In this document: positions 41,837 through 50,065 of the stretch, in pieces | Layout of the letters: every line of letters begins with the position of its first letter | How positions within the stretch are numbered: the stretch's first letter is position 1 | Source: JACMLC01 sp963817025 | GTDB taxonomy: Bacteria > Acidobacteriota > Blastocatellia > Pyrinomonadales > Pyrinomonadaceae | DNA: 64,000 nt | Direction of reading: 5' to 3' | Assembly (NCBI GenBank): GCA_963817025.1 | Contig: CAWFML010000005.1 | Coordinates: 1,426,001 to 1,490,000, forward strand | Made by a program: the position numbers and the translations under genes | Notes under the pieces: generated by a model | Database searches by the model: none | Seen by the model: the letters and a program-made list of their open reading frames with translations, nothing else | What the model was told of the DNA's origin: nothing

Positions 41837-44478
41837 TGACTGCCAACACCACGCCACTACGCAAGCAATATCTCGAAATCAAGCGGCGGCACGCGGATGC
41901 CTTGCTGCTGTTTCGCATCGGCGATTTCTACGAAGCCTTTGACGATGACGCACGCCTTCTGGCGCGCGAGCTGGACATCGTGCTGACCTCTAAACCGATG
42001 GGCAAGAACACACGCGTCCCGCTCGCAGGCGTCCCGCATCACAGTCTCGAAAGACATCTTGCGACCTTGATTTCGCGTGGACATCGCGTAGCCATTTGCG
42101 AGCAGTTGACGGATGCGCCGGTCAAAGGCGAAGCCGGGCGCGGTCTTATCGAACGCGATGTCGTGCGTATCGTGACGCCCGGCACAGTGCTTGAACCGGG
42201 GCTGCTGCACAGCAAGGCAAATAATTATCTGGCCGCCTGTGTGAGTGACGGCAAGCGATCCGGAATAGCTTATGCAGATGTGACGACCGGCGAGTTTGCG
42301 GCCACCGAAGTTGAAAACTCTGCGATGATTCCAGAGCTGCAACGCCTCGCTCCTTCCGAACTGCTCGTACCTTGCGGAAATCAAAATGATTCTCAGACAT
42401 TGCCGGGGTTTATCACGCGCTGCGATGATTCCTGTTTTGAATATGAACGCGCGCGGCGTGCGCTCTGCGAACACTTTGAAGTGAGGTCGCTCGCTCCATT
42501 CGGCCTCGCGCGGTGGCCGCTGGCGACTGCCGCCGCCGGAGCCATCATCGCCTACCTGCGTGAGATGCGAACCGCAGCCTCCGAGCAGTTGACGCGTTTG
42601 ACGAGCTATCGCACGGACAATTTCATGACGCTCGACGCGCACACCTTTCGGAGCCTGGAAGTCTTTGACAGCGCGACGGGCACGCCGACGCTCTTTTCGA
42701 CTCTGGACCAGACGCGCACGGCGATGGGCGGAAGACTGCTCAGGCGCTGGTTGCAACAACCTCTGCTGGATTTGGCGGAGATAGTGCGCCGCCAAGAGCA
42801 TGTCGCATGGTTTCTCTCAAACAAAAAAGCCCGCGCCGAATTGGGTTCGGTCTTTGAGACGATGCATGACCTCGAACGGTTATCGTCACGCGCTCGCGCC
42901 GGAGTCATTTCCGCGCAGGAGATTCTGGCTCTGGGGCAAAGCCTCGAAATGATTCCGCAGGTTCGCGCGGTCTTGCAGCGAGAGGCCAATCGCTTTAGCC
43001 AGACGCTCGCGCAGTTGCCCGCGTGCGAAGGCGCATCCAAGCTCATCAGCACAGCGATTTCCGAAGAGCTGCCTTCGCGTAATGAACAAACGGGAGTGAT
43101 TCGTCAGGGTTTTTCGGAAGAGCTGGATCATTTGCGGACTCTGCTGCGCGATGGAAAAAACTATCTGGCGGATTTGGAACAGCGCGAGCGTGCGCGCACA
43201 GGTATCAAGAGCCTGCGCGTAGGTTATAACAAGGTCTTCGGATATTTCATCGAAGTGACGCGCGCCAATATGCATCTGATTCCGGCTGATTACACGCGCA
43301 AGCAGACGCTCTCTCATGCCGAACGCTTTATCACGCTTGAGTTGAAAGAGTATGAATCGCTCGTCGTTCACGCGCAGGAAAGAATCGAAGAGTTGGAAGC
43401 AAGCCTCTTTCGCCATGTCTGCGCGCAGCTTTCCAAAAGCCGCGCGGAGATACTCGCCGCCGCCGCCACGCTTGCCTATCTTGACGCCATCATCTCTTTC
43501 GCCGGAACTGCCGAAGAGTTTGACTATGCACGGCCCACCGTCGTTGACAGCGCACAGCTTGACATCAAAGAAGGCCGTCATCCTGTTCTTGAAAGAACTC
43601 TCACGGGAGCGTCTTTCGTAGCCAATGACGTAGAGCTTGGCGGGGAAGCCGCGCCGCAGATTGCCCTGATTACAGGGCCGAACATGTCCGGCAAATCAAC
43701 CTATCTGCGGCAGGCGGCGTTGATCGTGCTCATGGCTCAGACGGGAAGCTTTGTTCCGGCGCAGTCCGCGACGGTTGGATTATGCGACCGCATCTTTACG
43801 CGCATTGGTCTCTATGACCGGCTCGGCAGCGGCGAGTCAACCTTTATGATCGAGATGGTTGAGACCGCACAGATTCTGCATCACGCGACGCCGCGCTCGC
43901 TCGTGCTGCTCGACGAGCTTGGGCGCGGAACTTCTACTTACGACGGATTGGCCGTGGCGCGTGCCGTGCTCGAATACATACACAATCATTCGCAGATACG
44001 AACCAAGACGCTCTTCGCCACGCATTACCGCGAGCTGACGGAGTTATCAGAGCTTTTGCCGCGTCTCATGAACCTGCATGTCGAGATTGCAGAAGAGGGA
44101 AGCGAACTGGTCTTTCTCTACAAGATAAGTCCGGGCATTGCTTTGAAGAGCTATGGCGTCTATGCAGCGAAGCTCGCGGGGCTGCCGCGCCCGGTCGTTC
44201 GCCGCGCGGAAAAACTTCTGGACCAATACGAGCAGGGAAATGTGAGCGGCCTCGCCGGAAAAAGCCACCGCCCGTCGCTCGCCGCACAGCCTTCCACCCG
44301 CGCAGACGAAATTCAGCAGGCTCTGCTTCAACTTGACCTCGATTCCATCTCGCCTGTTGAAGCCATGATGAAGCTCTACGAGTTGCGTCGCCTCGCAGAG
44401 ACAGACAAAGCTCAAGAAATCAAAAGCAAGGATGAAGGCGGAAGGCGGAAGGATGAAAGGCATGCTGTTCAAGCGTAA
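41836..44478 (+). CDS. mutS: DNA mismatch repair protein MutS
   Basis: An 880-aa MutS. The N-terminal mismatch-binding motif FRIGDFYEAFDDDA contains the Phe-x-Glu that contacts the mismatch (residues ~31-35). Later come the connector and clamp domains, then Walker A GPNMSGKSTYLRQ (about 614), Walker B LVLLDELGRGTS and the TLFATHYRELTEL signature. Length is normal (about 850-880) except that the last 20 residues (KSKDEGGRRKDERHAVQA) are encoded by the left arm of repeat A2, which has evidently replaced or extended the original end. ATG 41836 overlaps the upstream gene's stop. No mutL in the window. Confidence 0.97.
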   Translation: MTANTTPLRKQYLEIKRRHADALLLFRIGDFYEAFDDDARLLARELDIVLTSKPMGKNTRVPLAGVPHHSLERHLATLISRGHRVAICEQLTDAPVKGEAGRGLIERDVVRIVTPGTVLEPGLLHSKANNYLAACVSDGKRSGIAYADVTTGEFAATEVENSAMIPELQRLAPSELLVPCGNQNDSQTLPGFITRCDDSCFEYERARRALCEHFEVRSLAPFGLARWPLATAAAGAIIAYLREMRTAASEQLTRLTSYRTDNFMTLDAHTFRSLEVFDSATGTPTLFSTLDQTRTAMGGRLLRRWLQQPLLDLAEIVRRQEHVAWFLSNKKARAELGSVFETMHDLERLSSRARAGVISAQEILALGQSLEMIPQVRAVLQREANRFSQTLAQLPACEGASKLISTAISEELPSRNEQTGVIRQGFSEELDHLRTLLRDGKNYLADLEQRERARTGIKSLRVGYNKVFGYFIEVTRANMHLIPADYTRKQTLSHAERFITLELKEYESLVVHAQERIEELEASLFRHVCAQLSKSRAEILAAAATLAYLDAIISFAGTAEEFDYARPTVVDSAQLDIKEGRHPVLERTLTGASFVANDVELGGEAAPQIALITGPNMSGKSTYLRQAALIVLMAQTGSFVPAQSATVGLCDRIFTRIGLYDRLGSGESTFMIEMVETAQILHHATPRSLVLLDELGRGTSTYDGLAVARAVLEYIHNHSQIRTKTLFATHYRELTELSELLPRLMNLHVEIAEEGSELVFLYKISPGIALKSYGVYAAKLAGLPRPVVRRAEKLLDQYEQGNVSGLAGKSHRPSLAAQPSTRADEIQQALLQLDLDSISPVEAMMKLYELRRLAETDKAQEIKSKDEGGRRKDERHAVQA

Positions 44479-44538
44479 AGCCTTCGGCTTTAATAGCGCT
44501 CCCTTCATCCTTCATCCTTCCGCCTTCATCCTTGCTCT
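44424..44538. repeat. Inverted repeat, GGATGAAGGCGGAAGG family (copy A2)
   Basis: AAGCAAGGATGAAGGCGGAA continues through 44460 and pairs with the arm at 44502-44538. The left arm is translated as the MutS C-terminus. The right arm ends immediately at the TGA of the convergent transporter gene. Confidence 0.85.
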
Positions 44539-45504
44539 TCATCTGCTCAAAGCTTCGGGATGTTCCGAGACTTCTTCCATAGCATAGCTGCGGTCTCTAC
44601 GTGTGACGACATAGACGCCCGCGAAGATCAGGAGCATGGCGACCCACGCGCGCGAGTTCCACTTTTCGCCGAGGATGAGCGGCGCGAGGGCGAAGGCAAT
44701 CAACGGCTGTAGATAAATGTAGATGGCGACGGTGCCTGGCGTGACGCGGGCCAGCGCCCATGCGTTCAGATAATAAGCTCCAACCGTTGGGACGAGTATG
44801 ATGTACAAAACTGAGAGCCAGATTCCCGCGCCCGCGCGTGCAAGCGTGTCGCCATCCGTATACAAAATCCCGAAGGGAATCGTGAAGATGCTGCCGAAAA
44901 TAAAAATCCATGTAATCACCGTCAGCGCGCCGTATCGCCTGAGCAGGTCTTTGGAGATGGCTATGTAGGCAGCGTAAGAGATCGAGTTGAGGATGATAAG
45001 CAGGTTGCCAAACGTCCTCTGGCCTGAGAAATCCGCGCGCAAAGGGTCAACCAGATAAATCACCCCTGCGGCGGCGAGCGTGATGCCGAGCGTCTTTTTT
45101 AAAGTGATGCGGTCGTAACCGAGAAAGATACTGACGAGCAAAGCGAAAACCGGAATGGTCGCGCTGAGCAGCGTCGCATTGATGACCGTGGTCAGGGCCA
45201 AGCCTTTAACAAAGAGCAGTTGATTAAGGACTACGCCGAGCAGTGCATAGAGGGCGAGGCGTGCGTAATCGCTTCTGCGCGTAATCCTGATGCGTCCGGC
45301 AACGCTTTGCAGGAAGAGAAAAGCGAGGGCCGCGCCGCTCACACGAAAAGCGACGAGGCTCGGAGTGGAAAGCGCCTTGAGCGCAAGCTTGCCGAAAATG
45401 GGCCACGAGCCGAACATCACCTGCACGGCAATGAGGGCCAGATGCGGAGCCGCAGAGCCTTGTCGCAGAGCCTCAAACTTCTTTGCAGGGGTGCGATGGT
45501 TCAT
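44539..45504 (-). CDS. EamA/DMT-family transporter
   Basis: A 321-aa drug/metabolite transporter with ten membrane helices in two EamA repeats (about 18-150 and 165-300). Family features include LIAVQVMFGSWPIFGKLAL near the start and YLNAWALARVTPGTVAIYIYLQPLIAFALAPLILGEKW late in the second repeat ('P....l.....lgE'). Such proteins export or import amino acids, nucleosides or other metabolites; substrate unknown. ATG 45504 is chosen: the ten-codon extension to 45534 is repeat-derived. The gene is flanked on both sides by copies of repeat family A. Confidence 0.88.
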   Translation of the reverse strand: MNHRTPAKKFEALRQGSAAPHLALIAVQVMFGSWPIFGKLALKALSTPSLVAFRVSGAALAFLFLQSVAGRIRITRRSDYARLALYALLGVVLNQLLFVKGLALTTVINATLLSATIPVFALLVSIFLGYDRITLKKTLGITLAAAGVIYLVDPLRADFSGQRTFGNLLIILNSISYAAYIAISKDLLRRYGALTVITWIFIFGSIFTIPFGILYTDGDTLARAGAGIWLSVLYIILVPTVGAYYLNAWALARVTPGTVAIYIYLQPLIAFALAPLILGEKWNSRAWVAMLLIFAGVYVVTRRDRSYAMEEVSEHPEALSR

Positions 45505-45511
45505 CTCAAAA

Positions 45512-45667
45512 GTCAGAAACGCCGGGGAGAGCAAGGATGAAGGCGGAAGGCGGAAGGATGAAAAGAATGCTCTTCAGAGATAAGTAACTCAAGCTTAAAC
45601 AGCATGCCTTTCATCCTTCCGCCTTCCGCCTTCATCCTTCATCCTTGCTCTCCCCGGCGTTTCTGAC
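45512..45667. repeat. Long inverted repeat, GGATGAAGGCGGAAGG family (copy A3)
   Basis: The longest copy. GTCAGAAACGCCGGGGAGAG leads into the GGATGAAGGCGGAAGG words and pairs with the right arm ending CTCTCCCCGGCGTTTCTGAC at 45667. Loop about 45 nt. The arms of about 55 bp are almost perfect. It sits just upstream of the transporter start. Confidence 0.9.
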
Positions 45668-45674
45668 CTGTTGC

Positions 45675-45710
45675 TATAAAAGGCAAGCTTTTAAAGGCTT
45701 GCCTTTTATA
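45675..45710. terminator. Perfect hairpin terminator
   Basis: TATAAAAGGCAAGC pairs with GCTTGCCTTTTATA around an 8-nt loop. It ends the minus-strand unit of the acidic protein and PDH genes (25 bp after the stop at 45736). Confidence 0.85.
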
Positions 45711-45735
45711 TTAATGGACGGAGGCGAGTTCGGCT

Positions 45736-45891
45736 TTATTCGGCGGTGTCTTCTTCTTCTTCGCGCTTGTCTTCACCGGTCGCAGCCTCTTTTGATTCGC
45801 CGCGTGTGGGGGGCTTAATCTCGCCCGTGTTTCCTCTGCCGCCATCATCGTCGCCGGAATTCGGATTCTCAGAGCTATCTTGTTGCATCAT
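45736..45891 (-). CDS. 51-aa acidic, disordered protein
   Basis: Reads MMQQDSSENPNSGDDDGGRG, continues through a PPTRGESKEAA stretch and ends in DKREEEEDTAE, with no hydrophobic segment. A textbook GGAGGAAAA lies directly before the two consecutive ATGs, so translation is likely. A terminator hairpin follows 25 bp later. It lies 36 bp downstream of pdhC on the same strand. Function unknown; low complexity prevents family assignment. Confidence 0.6.
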   Translation of the reverse strand: MMQQDSSENPNSGDDDGGRGNTGEIKPPTRGESKEAATGEDKREEEEDTAE

Positions 45892-45927
45892 TTTTCCTCC
45901 ATGCAATTATTTTATAAAGCCCTTATG

Positions 45928-47337
45928 TCAGACCAGCATAGAAAGAGGACTTTCCAGCATCTTCTTAAAAGTTTGGAGAAAGCGTGCGCCGGTCGCTCCG
46001 TCTATCACGCGATGGTCGCACGACATGGTGACGCGCATCATCTGGCGGACGACGATTTCGCCTTCGCGCACCACAGGCTTTGGCGTCATCGCTCCGACCG
46101 CAAGGATCGCAGCCTCAGGCGGATTGATAACGGCCGTGAATTCGTCTATCCCGAACATGCCTAGATTGCTGACGGAGAAGGTCGCGCCGGTATATTCTTC
46201 CGGGCGGAGCTTGCGCGAACGCGCTCGCTCGGCCAACTCGCGGACTTCAGTTGCAATCCGGCCCACTCCTTTGCTCTCGGCTGCGCGTATGACGGGCGTA
46301 ATCAATCCTTCTTCGATGGCGACGGCGACGCCGATGTCTGCGCGTTCATAATAGCGAACGCTCTTTTCCTGAAATGAAGCGTTGACCTGCGGGTGCCGTA
46401 TGAGCGAGAAGGCCACGACTTTGATAATCAAATCGTTGAGACTGATCTTCAAATCCGGGTTCATCTCGTTTATCTGGCGGCGCGCTTCTGCGGCCCTGTC
46501 CATCTCGACTTCCGTTGTCAGGAAGAAATGCGGGACGGGGCCGATGGAGGTCACAAGGCGGCGCGCAATCGCGCGTCGCATCTCGGACATGGGTTGATCT
46601 CTGAAGGGAGATGCGCCCTCGATTTGAGATTGTTGTGCGGGTTGCTGGCTGCTGCTTCTGGCTTCGACGGCGCGATCTTGCGGCTGAGCCTGAGCGGGTT
46701 GTGCGGCGGCGGTTTGCCCTGTCTTCATGGCTTCTTCGATGTCGCGCTTGACGATGCGCCCGCCGGGGCCGCTGCCGCTCAAGGTTCGCAGGTTGATGCC
46801 TGCTTCAGCCGCCATCCGCGCGGCAATCGGAGAGACGATCAGACGCCCGCCTGTTTCCTCTGCGCGTGCCGCTCCGCCTGAACCGTTGCCGGATTGTGTG
46901 GCTGTTTCGGGCTGTGCGGATTGCGGCGCAGCAGCTGGCTGCACGGCGTCAGGTTGTGCTGTGGCTTCCGGATGTGCCGTGTCAGGCTTTGCCGTGTCAG
47001 GTTTTGCTCCGTCGTCTACAACTTCGACAGGCTCTTTGTTTTCGGCTGCTGCCGCCGCGCCTGAGCCTGCTCCGGCAAGCAGGGCGGAAATATCTTCGTT
47101 CTCATCGCCGATGACTGCGATAAGCTGTCCAAGCGGCGCGCTCTCGCCCTCCTGAATGAGAATCTTACGCAGGACGCCTGAGCCGAGCGCCTGCATCTCC
47201 ATCGTCGCCTTATCTGTGTCAATCTCCGCCAGCGGCTCGCCCATAGAGACCTTATCGCCCTCTTTCTTGAGCCACCGGGACAATTGCCCTTCCTCCATCG
47301 TCGGAGAAAGCTTGGGCATCACGACCTGCGTTGCCAT
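45928..47337 (-). CDS. pdhC: Pyruvate dehydrogenase E2, dihydrolipoamide acetyltransferase
   Basis: A 469-aa E2. Lipoyl domain (residues 1-78) with the lipoylated Lys in EIDTDKATMEM. A long Ala/Gln/Pro/Thr linker rich in TAKPDT- and QPDAVQP-like repeats spans 90-155. The peripheral-subunit-binding domain follows (VSPIAARMAAEAGINL...GSGPGGRIVKRDIE, about 160-200), then another Gln-rich linker and the catalytic domain (about 235-469) ending with the active-site SCDHRVIDGATGARF. It transfers acetyl from lipoyl to CoA. A single lipoyl domain suggests the Gram-positive/alpha-proteobacterial type with heteromeric E1, consistent with pdhA and pdhB upstream. No E3 in the window. Confidence 0.95.
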   Translation of the reverse strand: MATQVVMPKLSPTMEEGQLSRWLKKEGDKVSMGEPLAEIDTDKATMEMQALGSGVLRKILIQEGESAPLGQLIAVIGDENEDISALLAGAGSGAAAAAENKEPVEVVDDGAKPDTAKPDTAHPEATAQPDAVQPAAAPQSAQPETATQSGNGSGGAARAEETGGRLIVSPIAARMAAEAGINLRTLSGSGPGGRIVKRDIEEAMKTGQTAAAQPAQAQPQDRAVEARSSSQQPAQQSQIEGASPFRDQPMSEMRRAIARRLVTSIGPVPHFFLTTEVEMDRAAEARRQINEMNPDLKISLNDLIIKVVAFSLIRHPQVNASFQEKSVRYYERADIGVAVAIEEGLITPVIRAAESKGVGRIATEVRELAERARSRKLRPEEYTGATFSVSNLGMFGIDEFTAVINPPEAAILAVGAMTPKPVVREGEIVVRQMMRVTMSCDHRVIDGATGARFLQTFKKMLESPLSMLV

Positions 47338-47342
47338 TTAAT

Positions 47343-47452
47343 TTGTCCTTTGTCCTTTGTTCTTTGTTCTTTGTTCTTTGTCTCACTCATACCGATTGTG
47401 GTAACTCAGGTTTGAGTCGCGTGCAAAGACCAAAGCACAAAGAACAAAGAGC
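47343..47452. repeat. Inverted repeat, CAAAGRACAAAG word family (copy F)
   Basis: TTTGTCCTTTGTTCTTTGTT words at the left pair with CAAAGACCAAAGCACAAAGA and following words at the right, loop about 45 nt. It fills the spacer between pdhB and pdhC, starting about 4 bp after the pdhB stop. Confidence 0.75.
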
Positions 47453-47455
47453 GTT

Positions 47456-48436
47456 TTATAAATAAGCTACTTCGCGCACGGCTTTGATAACCTGCTCGAC
47501 ATTCGGAATGGCGAGGTCTTCTAAATTCTTGGCATAGGGCATCGGCACATCTGCGCCTGAGATGCGGCGCACAGGGGCGTCCAGGTAATCAAAGGCGCGC
47601 TCGTTAATTTGCGTGCTGATTTCAGCCGCGACGCCGCAGAAGGCATGCGACTCCTCCGCGACGACAACGCGGTTGGTTTTCTTGACAGAGTTTATAATCG
47701 TCTCGATGTCCAGCGGGCGAATGGTGCGCGGGTCAATTACCTCGCAAGAGACGCCCTGCTTCTCTAATTCTTCGGCGGCCTTCAAAGCGACGGGAACCAT
47801 CAGCGAGCGTGCCACGATGGTCGCATCCTTGCCTTCGCGTTTGACTTCGGCGACGCCGAGCGGAATCGTGAAATCAGCGTCATCCGGCACTTCGCCCTTG
47901 TTGCCGTACATCCTTTCCTGTTCCATAAAAATGACTGGGTCGTCGTCGCGTATGGCCGACTTGAGAAGCCCTTTCGCATCCGCAGGAGTCGAAGGCATCA
48001 CGACTTTCAGACCGGGAAAGTATGCAAACCATGATTCCATCGCCTGCGAGTGCTGCGAAGAGACCTGATAGGCAGAGCCGTTGGGGCCGCGAAAGACAAT
48101 CGGAACTTTGAATTGCCCGCCGGACATATAAAGCATCTTGGCTGCGGAGTTGACTATCTGGTCTGTGGCGAGAATCGAAAAGTTGAAGGTCATAAACTCT
48201 ATGATCGGGCGAAGCCCGGCCATCGCCGCGCCGACGCCCAGACCGGCAAAGCCAAGCTCCGTAATCGGCGTATCAATGACGCGCTTGTCGCCAAACTCTT
48301 CCAGCAAGCCCTTCGTCACTTTGTACGCGCCCTGATAGGCTGCCACCTCTTCGCCCATCAAAAAAACGTTCTCGTCCCTTTGTAATTCTTCACGCAAAGC
48401 CTGATTCAAAGCCTCGCGCATCGTCATAACTGCCAT
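47456..48436 (-). CDS. pdhB: Pyruvate dehydrogenase E1 beta subunit
   Basis: A 326-aa E1 beta. MTMREALNQALREELQRDENVFLMGEEVA is the typical opening, with the TPP-site Glu in GEEVA. GLGVGAAMAGLRPIIEFMTFNF and HSQAMESWFAYFPGLKVVMPSTP follow, and the C-terminal transketolase domain has SCEVIDPRTIRPLD. With E1 alpha it decarboxylates pyruvate. ATG 48436 is chosen, with GAGG eight bases upstream; the open frame extends to 48505 only through repeat D2. It lies between pdhA and pdhC. Confidence 0.95.
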   Translation of the reverse strand: MAVMTMREALNQALREELQRDENVFLMGEEVAAYQGAYKVTKGLLEEFGDKRVIDTPITELGFAGLGVGAAMAGLRPIIEFMTFNFSILATDQIVNSAAKMLYMSGGQFKVPIVFRGPNGSAYQVSSQHSQAMESWFAYFPGLKVVMPSTPADAKGLLKSAIRDDDPVIFMEQERMYGNKGEVPDDADFTIPLGVAEVKREGKDATIVARSLMVPVALKAAEELEKQGVSCEVIDPRTIRPLDIETIINSVKKTNRVVVAEESHAFCGVAAEISTQINERAFDYLDAPVRRISGADVPMPYAKNLEDLAIPNVEQVIKAVREVAYL

Positions 48437-48454
48437 CTTTAACCTCGGTAAAGA

Positions 48455-48520
48455 GTGATGAGTGACAAGTGACGAGTGGAAGCAATTTTGCTTGTCACCC
48501 GTCACCCGTCACCCGTCACT
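48455..48520. repeat. Inverted repeat, GTGACRRGTGACGRGTGA family (copy D2)
   Basis: GAGTGACAAGTGACGAGTGG pairs with the CACCCGTCACCCGTCACCCG arm near 48496-48520, loop about 15 nt. The minus-strand TGA of pdhA (48516-48518) is part of its first word. It lies between pdhA and pdhB. Confidence 0.8.
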
Positions 48521-49637
48521 GATTTGCATAGATGTGCGTGTAAAGCTCTTTCGGGTCGGGCAAAGGGCTTTCGTCTGCAAACTTTGCGGAATGCTCGACC
48601 TCTTCGCGCACGCGCTTTTCCATGTCGTCAAGCGCGGCCTGATCTATAACGCCCTTTTCCAACAAACTCTCGGTAAAGAGTTTGATGGGGTCGCGTTCCT
48701 GATGTTTTTCAATCTCGGCGCGCGTGCGATAGTTTCCGGGGTCTGACATAGAATGGCCCATAAAGCGATAGGTGCGAATCTCAAGCAGCGTGGGCGCATA
48801 ACTTTCGCGCGCACGCTCGACGCCGCGCAGCACTGCCGCGCGCACGGCCAGCACATCCATCCCGTCTACAAACTCCGAAGCCAATTCATACGCATGCGCT
48901 TTCTGCGAGACATCCTGCAAGGACATCGCGCGTTGAAGCGAAGTGCCCATCCCGTATTGATTGTTTTCGCAGATGTAGATACAGGGAAGCTTCCACAACT
49001 GGGCCATATTGAGCGATTCGTGAAACGCGCCCTGATTGACCGCCGCCTCGCCGAAGAAACAGAGCGTGACCTGATCCGTGCCTTTGTATTTGGTGGCGAA
49101 CGCCAGACCCGTGCCGAGCGGAATCTGACCTCCGACAATTCCGTGGCCGCCCAAAAAATTCACATTGGCATCGAAGAGATGCATCGAGCCGCCTTTACCT
49201 GCGGAACATCCCCCGGCTTTGCCATACAACTCGGCCATCACTTCATCCGGCGATACTCCTTTGGCAATCGCATGGCCGTGGTCTCTGTAACTCGTCAGCA
49301 CATAGTCGTCCTGCCTGAGCGCGCTGATTGCGCCGACCGCGACGGCCTCCTGTCCGATGTAGAGGTGGCAGAAGCCGCCTATCTTGCCGAGGCTGTAGCT
49401 TTCAGCGCACTTCTCCTCGAAACGGCGGATTAGAATCATCTGGTAGAGCAGGTTACGCAGCGTCTCCGGCTCAACTTCGGAGATGCGGTCTTTCTGCTCC
49501 TCTTTCTGTTGCAGATGTTCTTCGTGCAGTTGCGACGGATTGATTTCATCCGTCACCTGATCTTCGGCGTTGCGCGCTTGTGCGGACTGTTCCTCGGCTT
49601 TGGCGCGCGATTTTGTGGGTGCGGCTTGTTTGCTCAT
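48516..49637 (-). CDS. pdhA: Pyruvate dehydrogenase E1 alpha subunit
   Basis: A 373-aa E1 alpha. The TPP-binding core is FGEAAVNQGAFHESLNMAQLWKLPCIYICENN (read in two parts: the G-E/N-Q metal region near 197 and the NN end). GHGIVGGQIPLGTGLAFA and the phosphorylation-loop-like RFMGHSMSDPGNYRT are clear. An unusual N-terminal extension of about 50 residues is Gln/Glu-rich and helical (HEEHLQQKEEQKDRISEVE). First gene of the pdhA-pdhB-pdhC operon supplying acetyl-CoA from pyruvate. Confidence 0.95.
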   Translation of the reverse strand: MSKQAAPTKSRAKAEEQSAQARNAEDQVTDEINPSQLHEEHLQQKEEQKDRISEVEPETLRNLLYQMILIRRFEEKCAESYSLGKIGGFCHLYIGQEAVAVGAISALRQDDYVLTSYRDHGHAIAKGVSPDEVMAELYGKAGGCSAGKGGSMHLFDANVNFLGGHGIVGGQIPLGTGLAFATKYKGTDQVTLCFFGEAAVNQGAFHESLNMAQLWKLPCIYICENNQYGMGTSLQRAMSLQDVSQKAHAYELASEFVDGMDVLAVRAAVLRGVERARESYAPTLLEIRTYRFMGHSMSDPGNYRTRAEIEKHQERDPIKLFTESLLEKGVIDQAALDDMEKRVREEVEHSAKFADESPLPDPKELYTHIYANQ

Positions 49638-49798
49638 CTCGTAATCTTACAGCCAACGCGACGGGTATGTCGCCGTCTGAAAGAGACGCCCGTCAGAGTG
49701 ACAGTCTCAATCCTGATAGAAGCTGTGCTCTCGAACCTTTTAAGAATGTTTGGGATTATACGCGAGATTTGCTAAACGGCGCAAAAGGGCTGGAAATT

Positions 49799-50060
49799 AT
49801 TTGCCACAGAGGCCACAGAGAACACGGAGAACTATAGCGGATTGCAAATGCATGCGCCCTCCCTGAGGGTCTGGCTACAGCCCCGTGAGCGACACAGTAC
49901 AGGGGCAGTAGCCCGACCCTCAGGGAGGGCGCATCTGGTCACACTCAATCGCAAATTGCTATAAAAGGAAAATGCAAAAGTGAGGAAAGCATTTTAGCTC
50001 TCTTCACTTTTGCATTTTCTTTTTATCTGCTCTGTGTTCTCTGTGGCCTCTGTGGCTACT
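49799..50060. repeat. CCACAGAGGCCACAGAGAAC word-family inverted repeat (copy C2) with insertions
   Basis: TTGCCACAGAGGCCACAGAG (left) pairs with CTCTGTGGCCTCTGTGGC (right, to 50060). The 'loop' of about 200 bp carries another palindromic element (49833-49963) and a hairpin AAAATGCAAAAGTGA ... TCACTTTTGCATTTT (49970-50020). Confidence 0.8.
49833..49963. mobile_element. MITE-like palindromic element nested in repeat C2
   Basis: About 131 bp. Ends TATAGCGGATTGC... and ...GCAAATTGCTATA are inverted. Inside, TGCGCCCTCCCTGAGGGTC pairs with GACCCTCAGGGAGGGCGCA, and GGCTAC pairs with GTAGCC. No coding capacity. It splits the C2 inverted repeat, so it probably inserted after C2. Confidence 0.6.
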
Positions 50061-50065
50061 GAATC

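Larger units (their letters stand above)
49638..50065. other. Intergenic region made mostly of nested inverted repeats
   Basis: About 430 bp between pdhA (start) and the HD-GYP gene (stop). Nearly 60 percent is occupied by repeat C2 and the two palindromes inside it. The first 160 bp next to pdhA should contain its promoter. Confidence 0.6.

Noticed and set aside
41857..42801. 314-codon minus-strand open frame
   Set aside because: Antisense to mutS; no ribosome site or domain.
48437..48505. Longer N-terminus for PdhB
   Set aside because: The extension is repeat D2; the conserved start MTMREAL follows ATG 48436.
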